NCBI GenBank assembly: GCA_032716605.1
Contig: CM064519.1
Coordinates: 25,134,191-25,198,190 of the forward strand
Source: Paralithodes platypus
Lineage: Eukaryota > Arthropoda > Malacostraca > Decapoda > Lithodidae
Direction: 5' to 3'
Length of the DNA stretch: 64,000 nt
In this document: positions 48,732 to 60,751 of the stretch, piece by piece
Layout: each line of letters opens with the position of its first letter
Numbering within the stretch: the stretch's first letter is position 1
Notes under the pieces: generated by a model
Told to the model about the DNA's origin: nothing
Databases searched by the model: none
Seen by the model: only the letters and a program-made list of their open reading frames with translations
Position numbers and translations under genes: made by a program

Positions 48732-50591
48732 GAAGAACGGCTGAAATTTGTAGAGCTACGACGCAAAGCCAAAAAGTTAATTAAGCAAAGTAAAAAGACC
48801 TTAGAGTTACATATTGCGAATCAAAGTAAAACAAACCCGAAAGAATTCTATAGTTATATCAGAAAGAAAAAAGTCGTTACTTCAACTGTTGGACCGTTAG
48901 TCGATGAAAATGGAGAATACACCAAAGACGAAGAACAAATGAGTAATGCCCTCAATACCTTCTTTGCATCAGTTTTTACAACAGAAGACCTCAGTGGTAT
49001 CCCTACACCATCGCCGATTCAGATTGATAATTCAGATGTTCTAAGCAATATCACCGTTACAGAGAGAGAAGTATTGAATTGTTTAGATAAACTCAAGGTA
49101 AATAAAACGCCTGGACCTGATACAATCTCGCCTAGAGTTCTAAAGGAAGCTAAGGATGAGCTCTCTAAACCACTGACATTACTATTCAATAAATCCTTGC
49201 AGTCTGGAACTATGCCCGATCAGTGGAAGCTAGCCAACGTAACACCGATATTCAAAAAAGGCAGCAAATCCCTACCCAGTAACTATCGTCCAATTAGCTT
49301 AACCTCAGTTGTATGTAAAATGCTAGAAACAGTCATACGAGACAGACTCGTAAATCACTTAGAGGAAAATAACATACTTAAAGATACTCAACACACTCAA
49401 CACGGCTTTCGTAAAAAACGTTCCTGTTTAACAAACCTCTTAGACTTCTTCCACGATATCCTCAACCTCTACGATGAGAGTAAAGCTGTAGATATTATAT
49501 ACCTTGATTTTCAAAAGGCCTTTGACAAAGTTCCCCACAAACGTTTACTGCTAAAACTAAAAGCGCATGGAATACAAGACGGTGTGTTGAAATGGATAGA
49601 AAATTGGCTCAGCGACAGAAAGCAAAGAGTAGTCATAAACGGTAAGGCATCAAAATGGACCAATGTAAGTAGCGGGGTACCCCAGGGATCGGTACTAGGA
49701 CCAATTCTCTTTCTAATTTACATCAACGACATAGATGAGGGTCTCACCTGTACAATCTCAAAATTTGCTGACGATACAAAAATTGCAAATAGCGTACTCT
49801 CAAAAGAACAAGTTGACGATATACAACACAATCTAGATAAATTGTCATGTTGGGCCCAAATTTGGCAAATGAGTTTCAATGCGGATAAATGTAAAGTACT
49901 ACATATCGGATACCTAAATGAGAAAGCAAACTATTCGATGAATGGCACTCAGCTTAAGAATGTAAACAGAGAAACCGATCTGGGAGTAACAATATCGAGT
50001 AACCTAAAACCGAGTCAACAATGTTCAGAAGTTGTTAAGAAGGCAAACAAAATAATTGGCTTTATAGGCAGGTCATTTGAGCATAAATCCAAAGAAGTTA
50101 TCCTAACCCTTTACAATTCATTAGTCCGCCCTCTTCTCGAATACTGCGTTCAATCCTGGTGCCCTTATTACCAAAAAGATATAAACAAGCTAGAACGAGT
50201 TCAACGTAGAGTTACCAAAATGATACCTAGCCTAAAGAACAAACCATACGAAGAGCGTCTTAGAGAATTAAATCTATTTCCTTTAACCCAGCGCAGATTA
50301 AGAGGTGACTTAATTCAAGTGTTCAAAATCATCAAAGGCATCGACAATATGAACTGTAGTAAGTACTTCACTATCGACCAATCTAATTACACGCGGGGAA
50401 ACGGTTGCAAAATTATTGGTAAATCTTTTAACTCACACGAATCTAAGAATTTCTTCTTCAATCGAGTTGTCAACTTGTGGAATGGGCTTCCCCGAAAAGT
50501 TATAGACTGCATCACCGTTGATTCATATAAACTCCGCCTAGACAAATATCTCGCATCAAACCCGCGACTGACTGCGTTTGTAAATGAATAA
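48732..50591 (+). CDS. CR1-like LINE reverse transcriptase, endonuclease lost
   Basis: About 619 codons open to TAA at 50589-50591. Linker (KTNPKEFYSYIRKKK), then RT motifs NKTPGPDTISPRVLKE, NVTPIFKKGSKSLPSNYRPI, HGFRKKRSC, IYLDFQKAFDKVPHK (catalytic Asp), SGVPQGSVLGPILF and KFADDTKIAN (FADD catalytic pair), then C-terminal RPLLEYCVQSWCPYYQKDIN and NLWNGLPRKV. The RT domain looks intact, but there is no endonuclease and no own start; it is read only in fusion with the host LINE frame. Clean frame and perfect target duplication indicate a young insertion. Confidence 0.88.
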   Translation, partial: EERLKFVELRRKAKKLIKQSKKTLELHIANQSKTNPKEFYSYIRKKKVVTSTVGPLVDENGEYTKDEEQMSNALNTFFASVFTTEDLSGIPTPSPIQIDNSDVLSNITVTEREVLNCLDKLKVNKTPGPDTISPRVLKEAKDELSKPLTLLFNKSLQSGTMPDQWKLANVTPIFKKGSKSLPSNYRPISLTSVVCKMLETVIRDRLVNHLEENNILKDTQHTQHGFRKKRSCLTNLLDFFHDILNLYDESKAVDIIYLDFQKAFDKVPHKRLLLKLKAHGIQDGVLKWIENWLSDRKQRVVINGKASKWTNVSSGVPQGSVLGPILFLIYINDIDEGLTCTISKFADDTKIANSVLSKEQVDDIQHNLDKLSCWAQIWQMSFNADKCKVLHIGYLNEKANYSMNGTQLKNVNRETDLGVTISSNLKPSQQCSEVVKKANKIIGFIGRSFEHKSKEVILTLYNSLVRPLLEYCVQSWCPYYQKDINKLERVQRRVTKMIPSLKNKPYEERLRELNLFPLTQRRLRGDLIQVFKIIKGIDNMNCSKYFTIDQSNYTRGNGCKIIGKSFNSHESKNFFFNRVVNLWNGLPRKVIDCITVDSYKLRLDKYLASNPRLTAFVNE

Positions 50592-50830
50592 CTTTATTTT
50601 ATCCCCCCCTCAGTTACTAACCCATCTGTCCCCTACTAACTTCCTAATCCTGCCACAGACATTAGTGCCAGGGCAGTAATTCCCTTTCCAATGTTCCCTT
50701 ACCCACTCTAAACCACTGTTTGGACACTTGATCCTCAGTGTTTTGGAGGACAAGCAACCTAGAAGGGTCACTAGATCTGTTGTTGCTTGATTTCCTTTGT
50801 ACTCCTTTGTACTCCTTTGTACTCCTTTGT
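48732..50830 (+). mobile_element. CR1-like LINE, 5' truncated, M3 only
   Basis: The 8-bp target duplication ACCATGAC (48724-48731 and 50831-50838) matches the uninterrupted site in M1 and M5 exactly. The 3' end is a decamer tail of ACTCCTTTGT repeated about four times (50791-50830), the kind of short tandem 3' tail used by CR1/L2 elements instead of poly-A. Confidence 0.88.
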
Positions 50831-50838
50831 ACCATGAC

Positions 50839-51937
50839 CCAAAAAGAGCAACAGATCTCCTTCAACCCTATCTCAACACACTACATGGCTGGTGCACTAC
50901 AAACAGACTTAATCTAGCCCCAGCCAAATCCACCGCAACCCTGCTCACAAGTTGGACAGGAGAACACGAATACATCCCTCAACTCACCATAAACAACACA
51001 CCCCTAACACATACACACACACCCAAAATCCTAGGAGTAACATATGATACTCATATGACATTCAAACAGCACACCACAAACATTAAAAAGAAACTGACAC
51101 CCAGACTTAACGCCCTCAGGTCACTTGCTCACACAAAATTTGGACACAACAAAGAAACTACCACCACAGTATATAAACAATACATAAGATCAGTGATGGA
51201 ATACGCAAGCCCAGCCTGGGCTTCTAACTTACCTAACACACATCATAAGACCTTACAGACTATTCAAAACAAAGCCCTGAAGATCATTACAGGCTGCACA
51301 GCTACTTCACCCACAGATCACCTACATCAAGAAACCAAAATCCTCAAAGTCAAAGACCATCTGGACATGAGAGGCACTCAATTCCTGGCAGCAGCCTCTA
51401 CGAACCAAGACCACCCACTAAACTACATGGCAACACACCCACAGATACCAAGAAATATCAAAACAACACCCAGCACACGGTATCACACACAATTATTGTC
51501 CTCTCTCCCTCCCTGCCCACCCCGAACCAACTTCCAAAAGCACATCCATACTCATATCTCTCACCGATCCATCCACTCACTCACAGACAACACGCAGCTG
51601 CATGCACGACCTCCCGAAATCCATCCTTCCGAATCCTCCCTTCCTCGCGAGGACAGAGTCCACCTGGCCAGGCTGAGATGCGGACACCATCCAGCTCTCC
51701 TGAGCTATCAGAAGAGACTGGATGACTCCGTTGTCGACGCCTGCCCGGGATGTAACACAGCACCCCATTCCATTAAACACATAATAGAAGACTGCATTTC
51801 ACACAACCACTTACGCCAACAACACAATCTACACTCAATGAGAGGTCTGTGGGAAAGCCCGATCGTGGCCATGGCCTTTCTCAGGAACTCGGGGCTGTTC
51901 GGCCAGGCAGCATAGGGAACAACAACAACAACAACAA
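50839..51937 (+). pseudogene. AAC-tailed LINE RT, 3' part and tail (M3)
   Basis: Continuation of the host LINE after the CR1-like insert, open to TAG at 51913-51915 (KRATDLLQPYLNTLHGWCTT onward), followed by the GGGAACAACAAC tail. Confidence 0.85.
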
Positions 51938-52479
51938 CCTAACAAGTGCGCATGGGGGTAATTAGATACCTCTCCCTGTGCGCATGTATTTGAGGTGTTT
52001 CCGTCACTAAAATATTCATTTTACCATAAATAGCATTAATACTTATCCATACGCGCCTATTATGGGTTGATTATAAAGGTATTAACCTGAAACAACAATA
52101 AAACGAGTGAAAACAGCGTTTGGATGGTCAAAATCGGAGATATAGCCCGCGAGTTGTATAATGTATGGGTGAGGCAAGCTGCTTTCCCGCCAATTTCCCC
52201 CAAGGCCACTGAGACACAGTCGATCGATACTCTCTCTCTCTTGCACTCGCTTGCTATCAGTGATGACAACGCCCTGCTTGCAACTCGCTAATGTTAGCAC
52301 GAAAATATACCTCAGAATAAGGGAATAACAGGGAAAATAGGTGATAACTGAAGGAGAGGAGGAAAGTGGGGAAGGAGGGGAGGTAGAGGACTGAGATTTT
52401 GCATGGCCCAGGAGCCAAAAAAAAAAAAAAAAAAAAAAATTCGATGTTTTAAGTTGATTTTTTTTTCTTTGACTCTTAA

Positions 52480-53109
52480 CCCGGGAGCTGCGGGGAGACT
52501 CTTAAGAGTTCCCCCGGCGCACTGCGGGAAGACTCTTAAGAGTCAGAGAAAATAAAAATCAACTTTTGACATCGAAAAAAAAATATTTTTTTATATTTTT
52601 TTTTTATTATTTTTTTATTTTTTTTTGGCCCCTGGGCCATGCAAAATCTCAGTCCTCTACCTCCCCTCCTTCCCCACTTTCCTCCTCTCCTTCAGTTATC
52701 ACCTATTTTCCCTGTTATTCCCTTATTCTGAGGTATATTTTCGTGCTAACATTAGAAATCCGATTGGAGGGTGTGGTCATCACTGATAGCAAGCGAGTGC
52801 AAGAGAGAGAGAGAGAGTATCGATCGACTGTGTCTCAGTGGCCTTGGGGGAAATTGGCGGGAAAGCAGATTGCCTCACCCATACATTATACAACTCGCGG
52901 GCTATATCTCCGATTTTGACCATCCAAACGCTGTTTTCACTCGTTTTATTGTTGTTTCAGGTTAATACCTTTATAATCAACCCATAATAGGCGCATATGG
53001 ATAAATATTAATGCTATTAATGGCACAATGAATATTTTAGTGACGGAAACACCTCAAATACGTCAGCACAGGGGGACGTTTCCAATTACCCCCATGCGCA
53101 CTTCAGAGG
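52480..53109 (-). mobile_element. Reverse F1 MITE in insB (M3)
   Basis: TTAA at 52476-52479 and 53110-53113, inside the forward F1's GACTCTTAAGAGTC palindrome. 630 bp. Shared with M1, absent in M5. Confidence 0.88.
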
Positions 53110-53198
53110 TTAAGAGTCTTCCCGCAGTCCGCCGGGGGAACTCTTCAGAGTCTCCCCGCAGTTCCCAGGTTAAGAGCTGCCTCACTTGTCAGGTTCTT

Positions 53199-53831
53199 TT
53201 ATTTAAGATCAGACCGCAAGGTCCGCTCCCACGTCTTTCTTGGTCCGCCCCTTGGTGCAGCTCCCTCCATATTCATGGACTTGCATCTTTTCACCCAGCT
53301 TAGTTCATCCATCCTCTCCACATGTCCAAACCATCCAAGTCTGCTAGTACGCATCTCATCACTGATACTCTTGATACACATCCTTCCCCTTGCATTCAAG
53401 TCTGCTAGTAGGCTACGCATCTCATCACTGATAGTCTTGATACACATCCTTCCCCTTAGCTCTTCACTTGATATTCTATCTTGCAGTTTGGCACCACACA
53501 TCCCTCTCGCCATTCTCATCTCATTGTGTTCCATTCTGTTGATATCCGGGTTGACAGGCCATATTTCTGAAGCATATGTCATTGCGCTTGTAACGCATGA
53601 AGCGTATACCTTTCCTTTCAAGGGGAGAGGAAGTCTTCTCATGGTGAGTAGCGGCAACGGTTCTATAGACTTTCCCCAGCCGCATCTTATTCTGGCGATA
53701 GTGGCACCCTCAGCCCCACCACCAGCAAAGATGGTATCACCCAAGTAGCAAAACTTGTCCACCATCTCCAGTTCCTCATTGCCAAAGTTAACACTCTTGA
53801 GCCAGTTAAAAGTGATCACTTGAAGTACCAT
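53199..53831 (-). pseudogene. LINE RT C-terminal fragment (M4), frame open
   Basis: 66-bp spacing form, 210 codons, as in M2. Confidence 0.82.
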
Positions 53832-55116
53832 ATAATTTACATTACAATATAAACAATGCTTAGTTTACAATCACACTTATTATGTCTGACAGATGATATC
53901 AATTTTTACTTTGGCCCATGGACTATACATGTAGAATGTTTTAGTACATTTTCTTTCATTTTTATTTCCTGGGTAATTTGTATATGTATCCGCATGTTTC
54001 TCGCCATGCAATCAAATTTTATGCGGGCCATATCAGGCAAGGAGAGTGGTAATAAACAGGAATGCATGGAAAATGCTTGTGAATAGATGAGTGAACACGT
54101 GGTCATTTGAGGGAAGGGGTCGGGCGCAAGTTGGACTAGATAATAGTCCATCAGGCGCCTGGCCCGGGGAGACGATCTATATGAAGGGTGCACCTGGAAG
54201 TGTGGTGGGCGGGCTTTTGGCTTCGGCTTTGCTGCATGTCTGCCTGCTGAGATCGGAACCTCTCCGGGTGGTCGGGGGCCGGGGGAGTGCTGGAGGGACC
54301 TTGGTAACCCTGGTCTCTGGACCTTCTCCTGGATGACCTAGATGTGTGTGAATTTGTATTTTGTTTTTGTGTGTTCATTGTTTTCTGTTGTGTTGTCCCT
54401 ATTTGGGCTCTGTTTTGAGTCAGCCACCCCCAGAAAAAAATAAAAAGGAAAAGTGGGGAATGGGCATGAGTAAATACATACATACATACATGTATTCACT
54501 GTGGCCGACACTGGTGTTGTGCCAAACAGTGCCCAGGTAAGACTCTAGTAGAGTCCCCTGTGGCACCTATCCACTCCTCACCAACCTAGGCAGTGCTATA
54601 CCAAGACAGAGTCAATAGCAATGCTTTATTGTGTAATAATGGCTGTTGGTCCACAAGTCTACTGCCATCCCCCCTATAAGTCACCTTGTATGACACGCAT
54701 GAAACATATTAATTTTTTCTTCCACCTAAAGATAAATGCCCCGTTACCCCCTGGGGGTAATCTCTCATGTAAAAATCGTTCTTGTGACACTGCCAAAGTT
54801 GACACCTTCGGGCAAGTCATTAAACACAAGATAACTGTTGCTTAATACCCATACAAATTTCTCAATTTTGTACTTCTTCTTCAGCAGAGGTCCTTTTTAT
54901 CCTAGTACAGCACTTCTTTGTATTATTTATCCAGTAACAATAGACATTAAATTGAATCCAGTTCAGTCACCCTATTCCCACATGGGTGTGCACCATTTTT
55001 TCTGTATTTCCTTACCATACTCCACTGCACACTGTCCACAGCTTACCCTACTGTACTGAAAAGTATTTTGACAGAGAAGTTGCTATAACCAACCATCTTA
55101 TTATCTGTCTGATTTG

Positions 55117-55263
55117 GTTGGTCGCGAGGAGAGTGATGGCCAAACAGAGGTAATCCAACAACTGTCAGCGGTGGAGGGTTCCCGGCACACACTGGTGAAG
55201 GACATACATAAGTATCTAGACTGTGACCCGGAGGTTCTCTCACAGATGAAGGAGGCTTCTCTG
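55117..55263 (+). pseudogene. MND1: MND1-like exon, copy 5 (M4), acceptor lost
   Basis: 147-base form. The splice acceptor AG is changed to TG (GATTTG in place of GATTAG), so this copy should not splice at the same site. The frame itself remains open. Confidence 0.58.
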
Positions 55264-56443
55264 GTCAGTACACAGACATGTTTTGGCATATTTCTGTTTA
55301 GTCCGTGGGCCTTATCCTAAAATTTCACGAATACTGGGTGTTGCAGAAATACCTTTCAACAAAATTAATTCACTTAGCTTACTCATATAGTGATGTACAT
55401 TCTATGTGGTGGTTTTCTCTTCTATTATTGCAAAATTATATTTTGCTAAATTGTTATTTCCACATAATTATTTTGATAAGTTCCTTTGTCTTTGTGTCAT
55501 CCTGTTTTGGTTAGTTTATTTTGCAAGTTTTACATTATAATACATTTCAGAATGAATAGATCTAGTAATAAGAAATGTACTGTTCTATATGATGGTTTGA
55601 GAGAATTTGCATACTTAACGAGATATTACACATTATAGAAATATCGTCTAATGATATATATACCGAAAACTCGACCATGTGCAAATGGTAAATCCACTAT
55701 AGCCATACAGACAATACTGTACAGTACCTTGGGATAAGAGCAGGGTGTATGCAATACAAATCCACACCGGTGAGAAACTGTGGCACCGAGTACATGATGC
55801 TTCCAGGTAAATAAGAAACACACCAGGGATATTTGAACGTGTACGCCAGTCTCTGGTGCGCCATGTCCAAGCCTGTATTAAAGAGGGTGGGAGAAACTTC
55901 AAGCACCTGTTGTAAATTAAATTATACAAGTAAAGGATGCCAGACAGTTAATGGCAACATTAAATAATTAAGATGATGGTACTCTGATTGTTTTCATCCC
56001 CTAGACTTACCTATACTGTATAATTTAAAATGTGGCCAGCCCTATGAGAGTCTCTTATAGTGACTCAGTGGTCTGGTTAAACTAATGTAAAAACAAAATA
56101 ATAAATACAAAAATAATTTAAAATGTGTAATAATCTCAGTAAGTATGCAAATTCTCTCAAACCATCATATAGAAAAGTACATTTATTATTGCTTGATCTA
56201 TTCATTCTGAAATTTATGAAAGGTATTTCTGAAACACCCTGTATACCATGGTGAGGGATCCTCTTCTCTACTTAACTCCACTAAATAGATGCAGATACTC
56301 ATTGACATACATATACTGTACATACATGTAGTACATAAACATATTTAAAGACTGAGTGCTCCACACAAAGTGCGGTTCCGGTCTCACGTCCTAATGGCGC
56401 TTCAGGCAACCCTGTTAAGAGCTGCCTCACTTGTCAGGTTCTT

Positions 56444-57071
56444 TTATTTAAGATCAGACCGCAAGGTCCGCTCCCACGTCTTTCTTGGTCCGCCCCTTGG
56501 TGCAGCTCCCTCCATATTCATGGACTTGCATCTTTTCACCCAGCTTAGTTCATCCATCCTCTCCACATGTCCAAACCATCCAAGTCTGCTAGTACGCATC
56601 TCATCACTGATACTCTTGATACACATCCTTCCCCTTGCATCCAAGTCTGCTGGTACGCATCTCATCACTGATACTCTTGATACACATCCTTCCCCTTAGC
56701 TCTTCACTTGATATTCTATCTTGCAGTTTGGCACCACACATCTCTCTCGCCATTCTCATCTCATTGTGTTCCATTCTGTTGATATCCGGTTTGACAGGCC
56801 ATGTTTCTGAAGCATATGTCATTGCGCTTGTAACGCATGAAGCGTATACCTTTCCTTTCAAGGGGAGAGGAAGTCTTCTCATGGTGAGTAGCGGCAACGG
56901 TTCTATAGACTTTCCCCAGCCGCATCTTATTCTGGCGATAGTGGCACCCTCAGCCCCACCACCAGCAAAGATGGTATCACCCAAGTAGCAAAACTTGTCC
57001 ACCATCTCCAGTTCCTCATTGCCAAAGTTAACACTCTTGAGCCAGTTAAAAGTGATCACTTGAAGTACCAT
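56444..57071 (-). pseudogene. LINE RT C-terminal fragment (M5)
   Basis: 61-bp spacing form, frame broken. Confidence 0.82.
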
Positions 57072-58070
57072 ATAATTTACATTACAATATAAACAATGCT
57101 TAGTTTACAATCACACTTATTATGTCTGACAGATGATATCAATTTTTACTTTGGCCCATGGACTATACATGTAGAATGTTTTAGTACATTTTCTTTCATT
57201 TTTATTTCCTGGGTAATTTGTATATGTATCCGCATGTTTCTCGCCATGCAATCAAATTTTATGCGGGCCATATCAGGCAAGGGAAGTGGTAATAAACAGG
57301 AATGCATGGAAAATGCTTGTGAATAGATGAGTGACCACGTGATCATTTGAGGGAAGGGGTCGGGCGCAAGTTGGACTAGATAATAGTCCATCAGGCGCCT
57401 GGCCCGGGGAGACACCTGGAAGTGTGGTGGGCGGGCTTGTGGCTTCGGCTTTGCTGCATGTCTGCCTGCTGAGATCGGAACCTCTCCGGGTGGTCGGGGG
57501 CCGGGGGAGTGCTGGAGGGACCTTGGTAACCCTGGTCTCTGGACCTTCTCCTGGATGACCTAGATGTGTGTGAATTTGTATTTTGTTTTTGTGTGTTCAT
57601 TGTTTTCTGTTGTGTTGTCCCTATTTGGGCTCTGTCTTGAGTCAGCCACCCCCAGAAAAAATAAAAAGGAAAAGTGGGGAGTGGGCATGAGTAAATACAT
57701 ACATACATACATACATGTATTCACTGTGGCCGACACTGGTGTGGTGCCAAACAGTACCCAGGTAAGACACTAGTAGAGTCCCCTGTGGCACCTATCCACT
57801 CCTCACCAAGCTAGGCAGTGCTATACCAAGACAGAGTCAATAGCAATGCTTTATTGTATAATAATGGCTGTTGGTCCACAAGTCTACCGCCACCCCCCCT
57901 ATAAGTCACCTTGTATGACACACATGAAACATATTAATTTTTTCTTCCACCTAAAGATAAAGGCCCCATTACCCCCTGGGGGTAATCTCTCATGTAAAAA
58001 TCGTTCTTGTGACACTGCCAAAGTTGACACCTTCGGGCAAGTCATTAAACACAAGATAACTGTTGCTTAA

Positions 58071-59167
58071 CCTAACAAGTGCGCATGGGGGTAATTAGAC
58101 ACCTCTGCCTGTGCGCATGTATTTGAGGTGTTTCCGTCACTAAAATATTAATTTTACCATAAATAGCATTAATACTTATCCATACGCGCCTATTATGGGT
58201 TGATTATAAAGGTATTAACCTGAAACAACAATAAAACGAGTGAAAACAGCGTTTGGATGGTCAAAATCGGAGATATAGGCCGCGAGTTATAGAATGTATG
58301 GGTGAGGCAACCTGCTTTCCCGCCAATTTCCCCCAAGGCCACTGAGACACAGTCGATCGATACTCTCTCTCTCTCTTGCACTCGCTTGCTATCAGTGATG
58401 CCAACGCCCTGCTTGCAACTCGCTAATGTTAGCACAAAAATATACCTCAGAATAAGGGAATAACAGGAAAAATAGGTGATAACTGAAGGAGAGGAGGAAA
58501 GTGGGGAAGGAGGGGAGGTAGAGGAGTGATATTTTGCATGGCCCAGGGGCCAAAAAACAAAAAAATAATAATAAGATTTTTTTTTTTTCGATGTTTTAAG
58601 TTGATTTTTTTTTCTCTGACTCTTAACCCTTAAAAAGCGGCTCACCACATAAGTCGTTTTTAATAAAGCTGGACTATGTGGCGGCGCTCGACATAGGTCG
58701 AGTGGCAATTTCAGCACGTAATGTTGCTGAGAGAGAGAGACAAGTGGTGGCAGGAGACTAGCGAGCGTATGACTGCTCCAGACCACCGCGGCGAACCTAC
58801 TGACACGAATCTCAGCTCCCTCCTCCCTCTCTCACTCGCTACATACTGAATTATATGGGGAAAGTACCGAATTACATGCTTTTTGCACTCGCGTTGCACG
58901 GTTATTGCAAGAAAACTATCCATCATACAAGGATCGTTATGGTGTCATTCGAAAGCTCTGTTTATGCCCTTTCAGTGATAGATACTTGTTTTACGTTCTG
59001 GGTCTTATTTAGGCATGAAAATGATCACGTAAACAGCCCTATTTTGGCTAAAAACACCCCGCTGGGCGGTACATATAAATAAACCGCATAGGCCGCTAAA
59101 GAAGGGTTAAGAGTCTTCCCGCAGTCCGCCGGAGGAACTCTTTAAGAGTCTCCCCGCAGTTCCTGGG
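58071..59167. mobile_element. insA in M5: F1 MITE holding F2
   Basis: TTAA at 58067-58070 and 59168-59171. Same structure as in M3. Confidence 0.9.
58627..59106 (+). mobile_element. F2 MITE in insA (M5), 480 bp
   Basis: TTAA at 58623-58626 and 59107-59110. Confidence 0.86.
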
Positions 59168-59442
59168 TTAATACCCATACAAATTTCTCAATTTTGTACT
59201 TCTTCTTCAGCAGAGGTCCTTTTTATCCTAGTACAGCACTTCTTTCCATTATTTATCCAGTAACAATAGACATTAAATTGAATCCAGTTCAGTCACCCTA
59301 TTCCCACATGGGTGTGCACCATTTTTTCTGTATTTCCTTACCATACTCCACTGCACACTGTCCACAGCTTACCCTACTGTACTGAAAATTATTTTGACAG
59401 AGAAGTTGCTATAACCAACCATCTTATTATCTGTCTGATTAG

Positions 59443-59601
59443 GTTGGTCGTGAGGAGAGTGATGGCCAAACAGAGGTAATCCAACAACTGTCAGCGGTGG
59501 AGGGTTCCCGGCACACACTGGTGAAGGACATACATAAGTATCTAGACTGTGACCCGGAGGTTCTCTCACAGATGAAGGAGGCTTCTCTGGTTGCTTCTCT
59601 G
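59443..59601 (+). other. MND1: MND1-like exon, copy 6 (M5)
   Basis: 159-base form, acceptor GATTAG, donor GTTAGT. Encodes the same KYLDCDPEV core. Confidence 0.58.
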
Positions 59602-60751
59602 GTTAGTACACAGACATGTTTTGGCATATTTCTGTTTAGTCCGTGGGCCTTATCCTAAAATTTCACGAATACTGGGTGTTGCAGAAATACTTTTCAACAA
59701 ATTCACTTAGCCTACTCATATAGTGATGTACATTCTATGTGGTGGTTTTCTCTTCTATTATTGCAAAATTATATTTTGCTAAATTGTTATTTCCACATAA
59801 TGATTTTGACAAGTTCCTTTGTCTTTGTGTCATCCTGTTTTGGTTAGTTTATTTTGCAAGTTTTACATTATAATACATTTCAGAATGAATAGATCTAGTA
59901 ATAAGAAATGTACTGTTCTATATGATGGTTTGAGAGAATTTGCATACTTAACGAGATATTACACATTATAGAAATATCGTCTAATGATATATATACCGAA
60001 AACTCGACCATGTGCAAATGGTAAATCCACTATAGCCATACAGACAATACTGTACAGTACCTTGGGATAAGAGCAGGGTGTATGCAATACAAATCCACAC
60101 CGGTGAGAAACTGTGGCACCGAGTACATGATGCTTCCAGGTAAATAAGAAACACACCAGGGATATTTGAACGTGTACGCCAGTCTCTGGTGCACCATGTC
60201 CAAGCCTGTATTAAAGAGGGTGGGAGAAACTTCAAGCACCTGTTGTAAATTAAATTATACAAGTAAAGGATGTCAGATAGTTAATGGCAACATTAAATAA
60301 TTAAGATGATGGTACTCTGATTGTTTTCATCCCCTAGACTTACCTATACTGTATAATTTAAAATGTGGCCAGCCCTATTAGAGTCTCTTATAGTGACTCA
60401 GTGGTCTGGTTAAACTAATGTAAAAACAAAATAATAAATATAAAAATAATTTAAAATGTGTAATAATCTCAGTAAGTATGCAAATTCTCTCAAACCATCA
60501 TATAGAGAAGTACATTTATTATTGCTTGATCTATTCATTCTGAAATTTATGAAAGGTATTTCTGAAACACCCTGTATACCATGGTGAGGGATCCTCTTCT
60601 CTACTTAACTCCACTAAATAGATGCAGATACTCATTGACATACATATACTGTACATACATGTAGTACATAAACATATTTAAAGACTGAGTGCTCCACACA
60701 AAGTGCGGTTCCGGTCTCACGTCCTAATGGCGCTTCAGGCAACCCTGTTAA

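Larger units (their letters stand above)
48362..53169. mobile_element. insB in M3: F1, LINE, CR1-like LINE, reverse F1
   Basis: TTAA at 48358-48361 and 53170-53173. The AAC-tailed LINE occupies 48374-51937 including the CR1-like insert; the target duplication CCTAACAAGTGC is at 48362-48373 and 51938-51949. Reverse F1 lies at 52480-53109. Confidence 0.9.
44027..53173. repeat. Monomer M3 (type A) with insA and insB
   Basis: Same plan as M1. insA lacks the ATT-tailed LINE; insB lacks F2 but carries a CR1-like LINE within the older LINE. Confidence 0.9.
53174..56418. repeat. Monomer M4 (type B), uninterrupted
   Basis: 3245 bp, the same length as M2, both TTAA sites empty. Confidence 0.93.
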
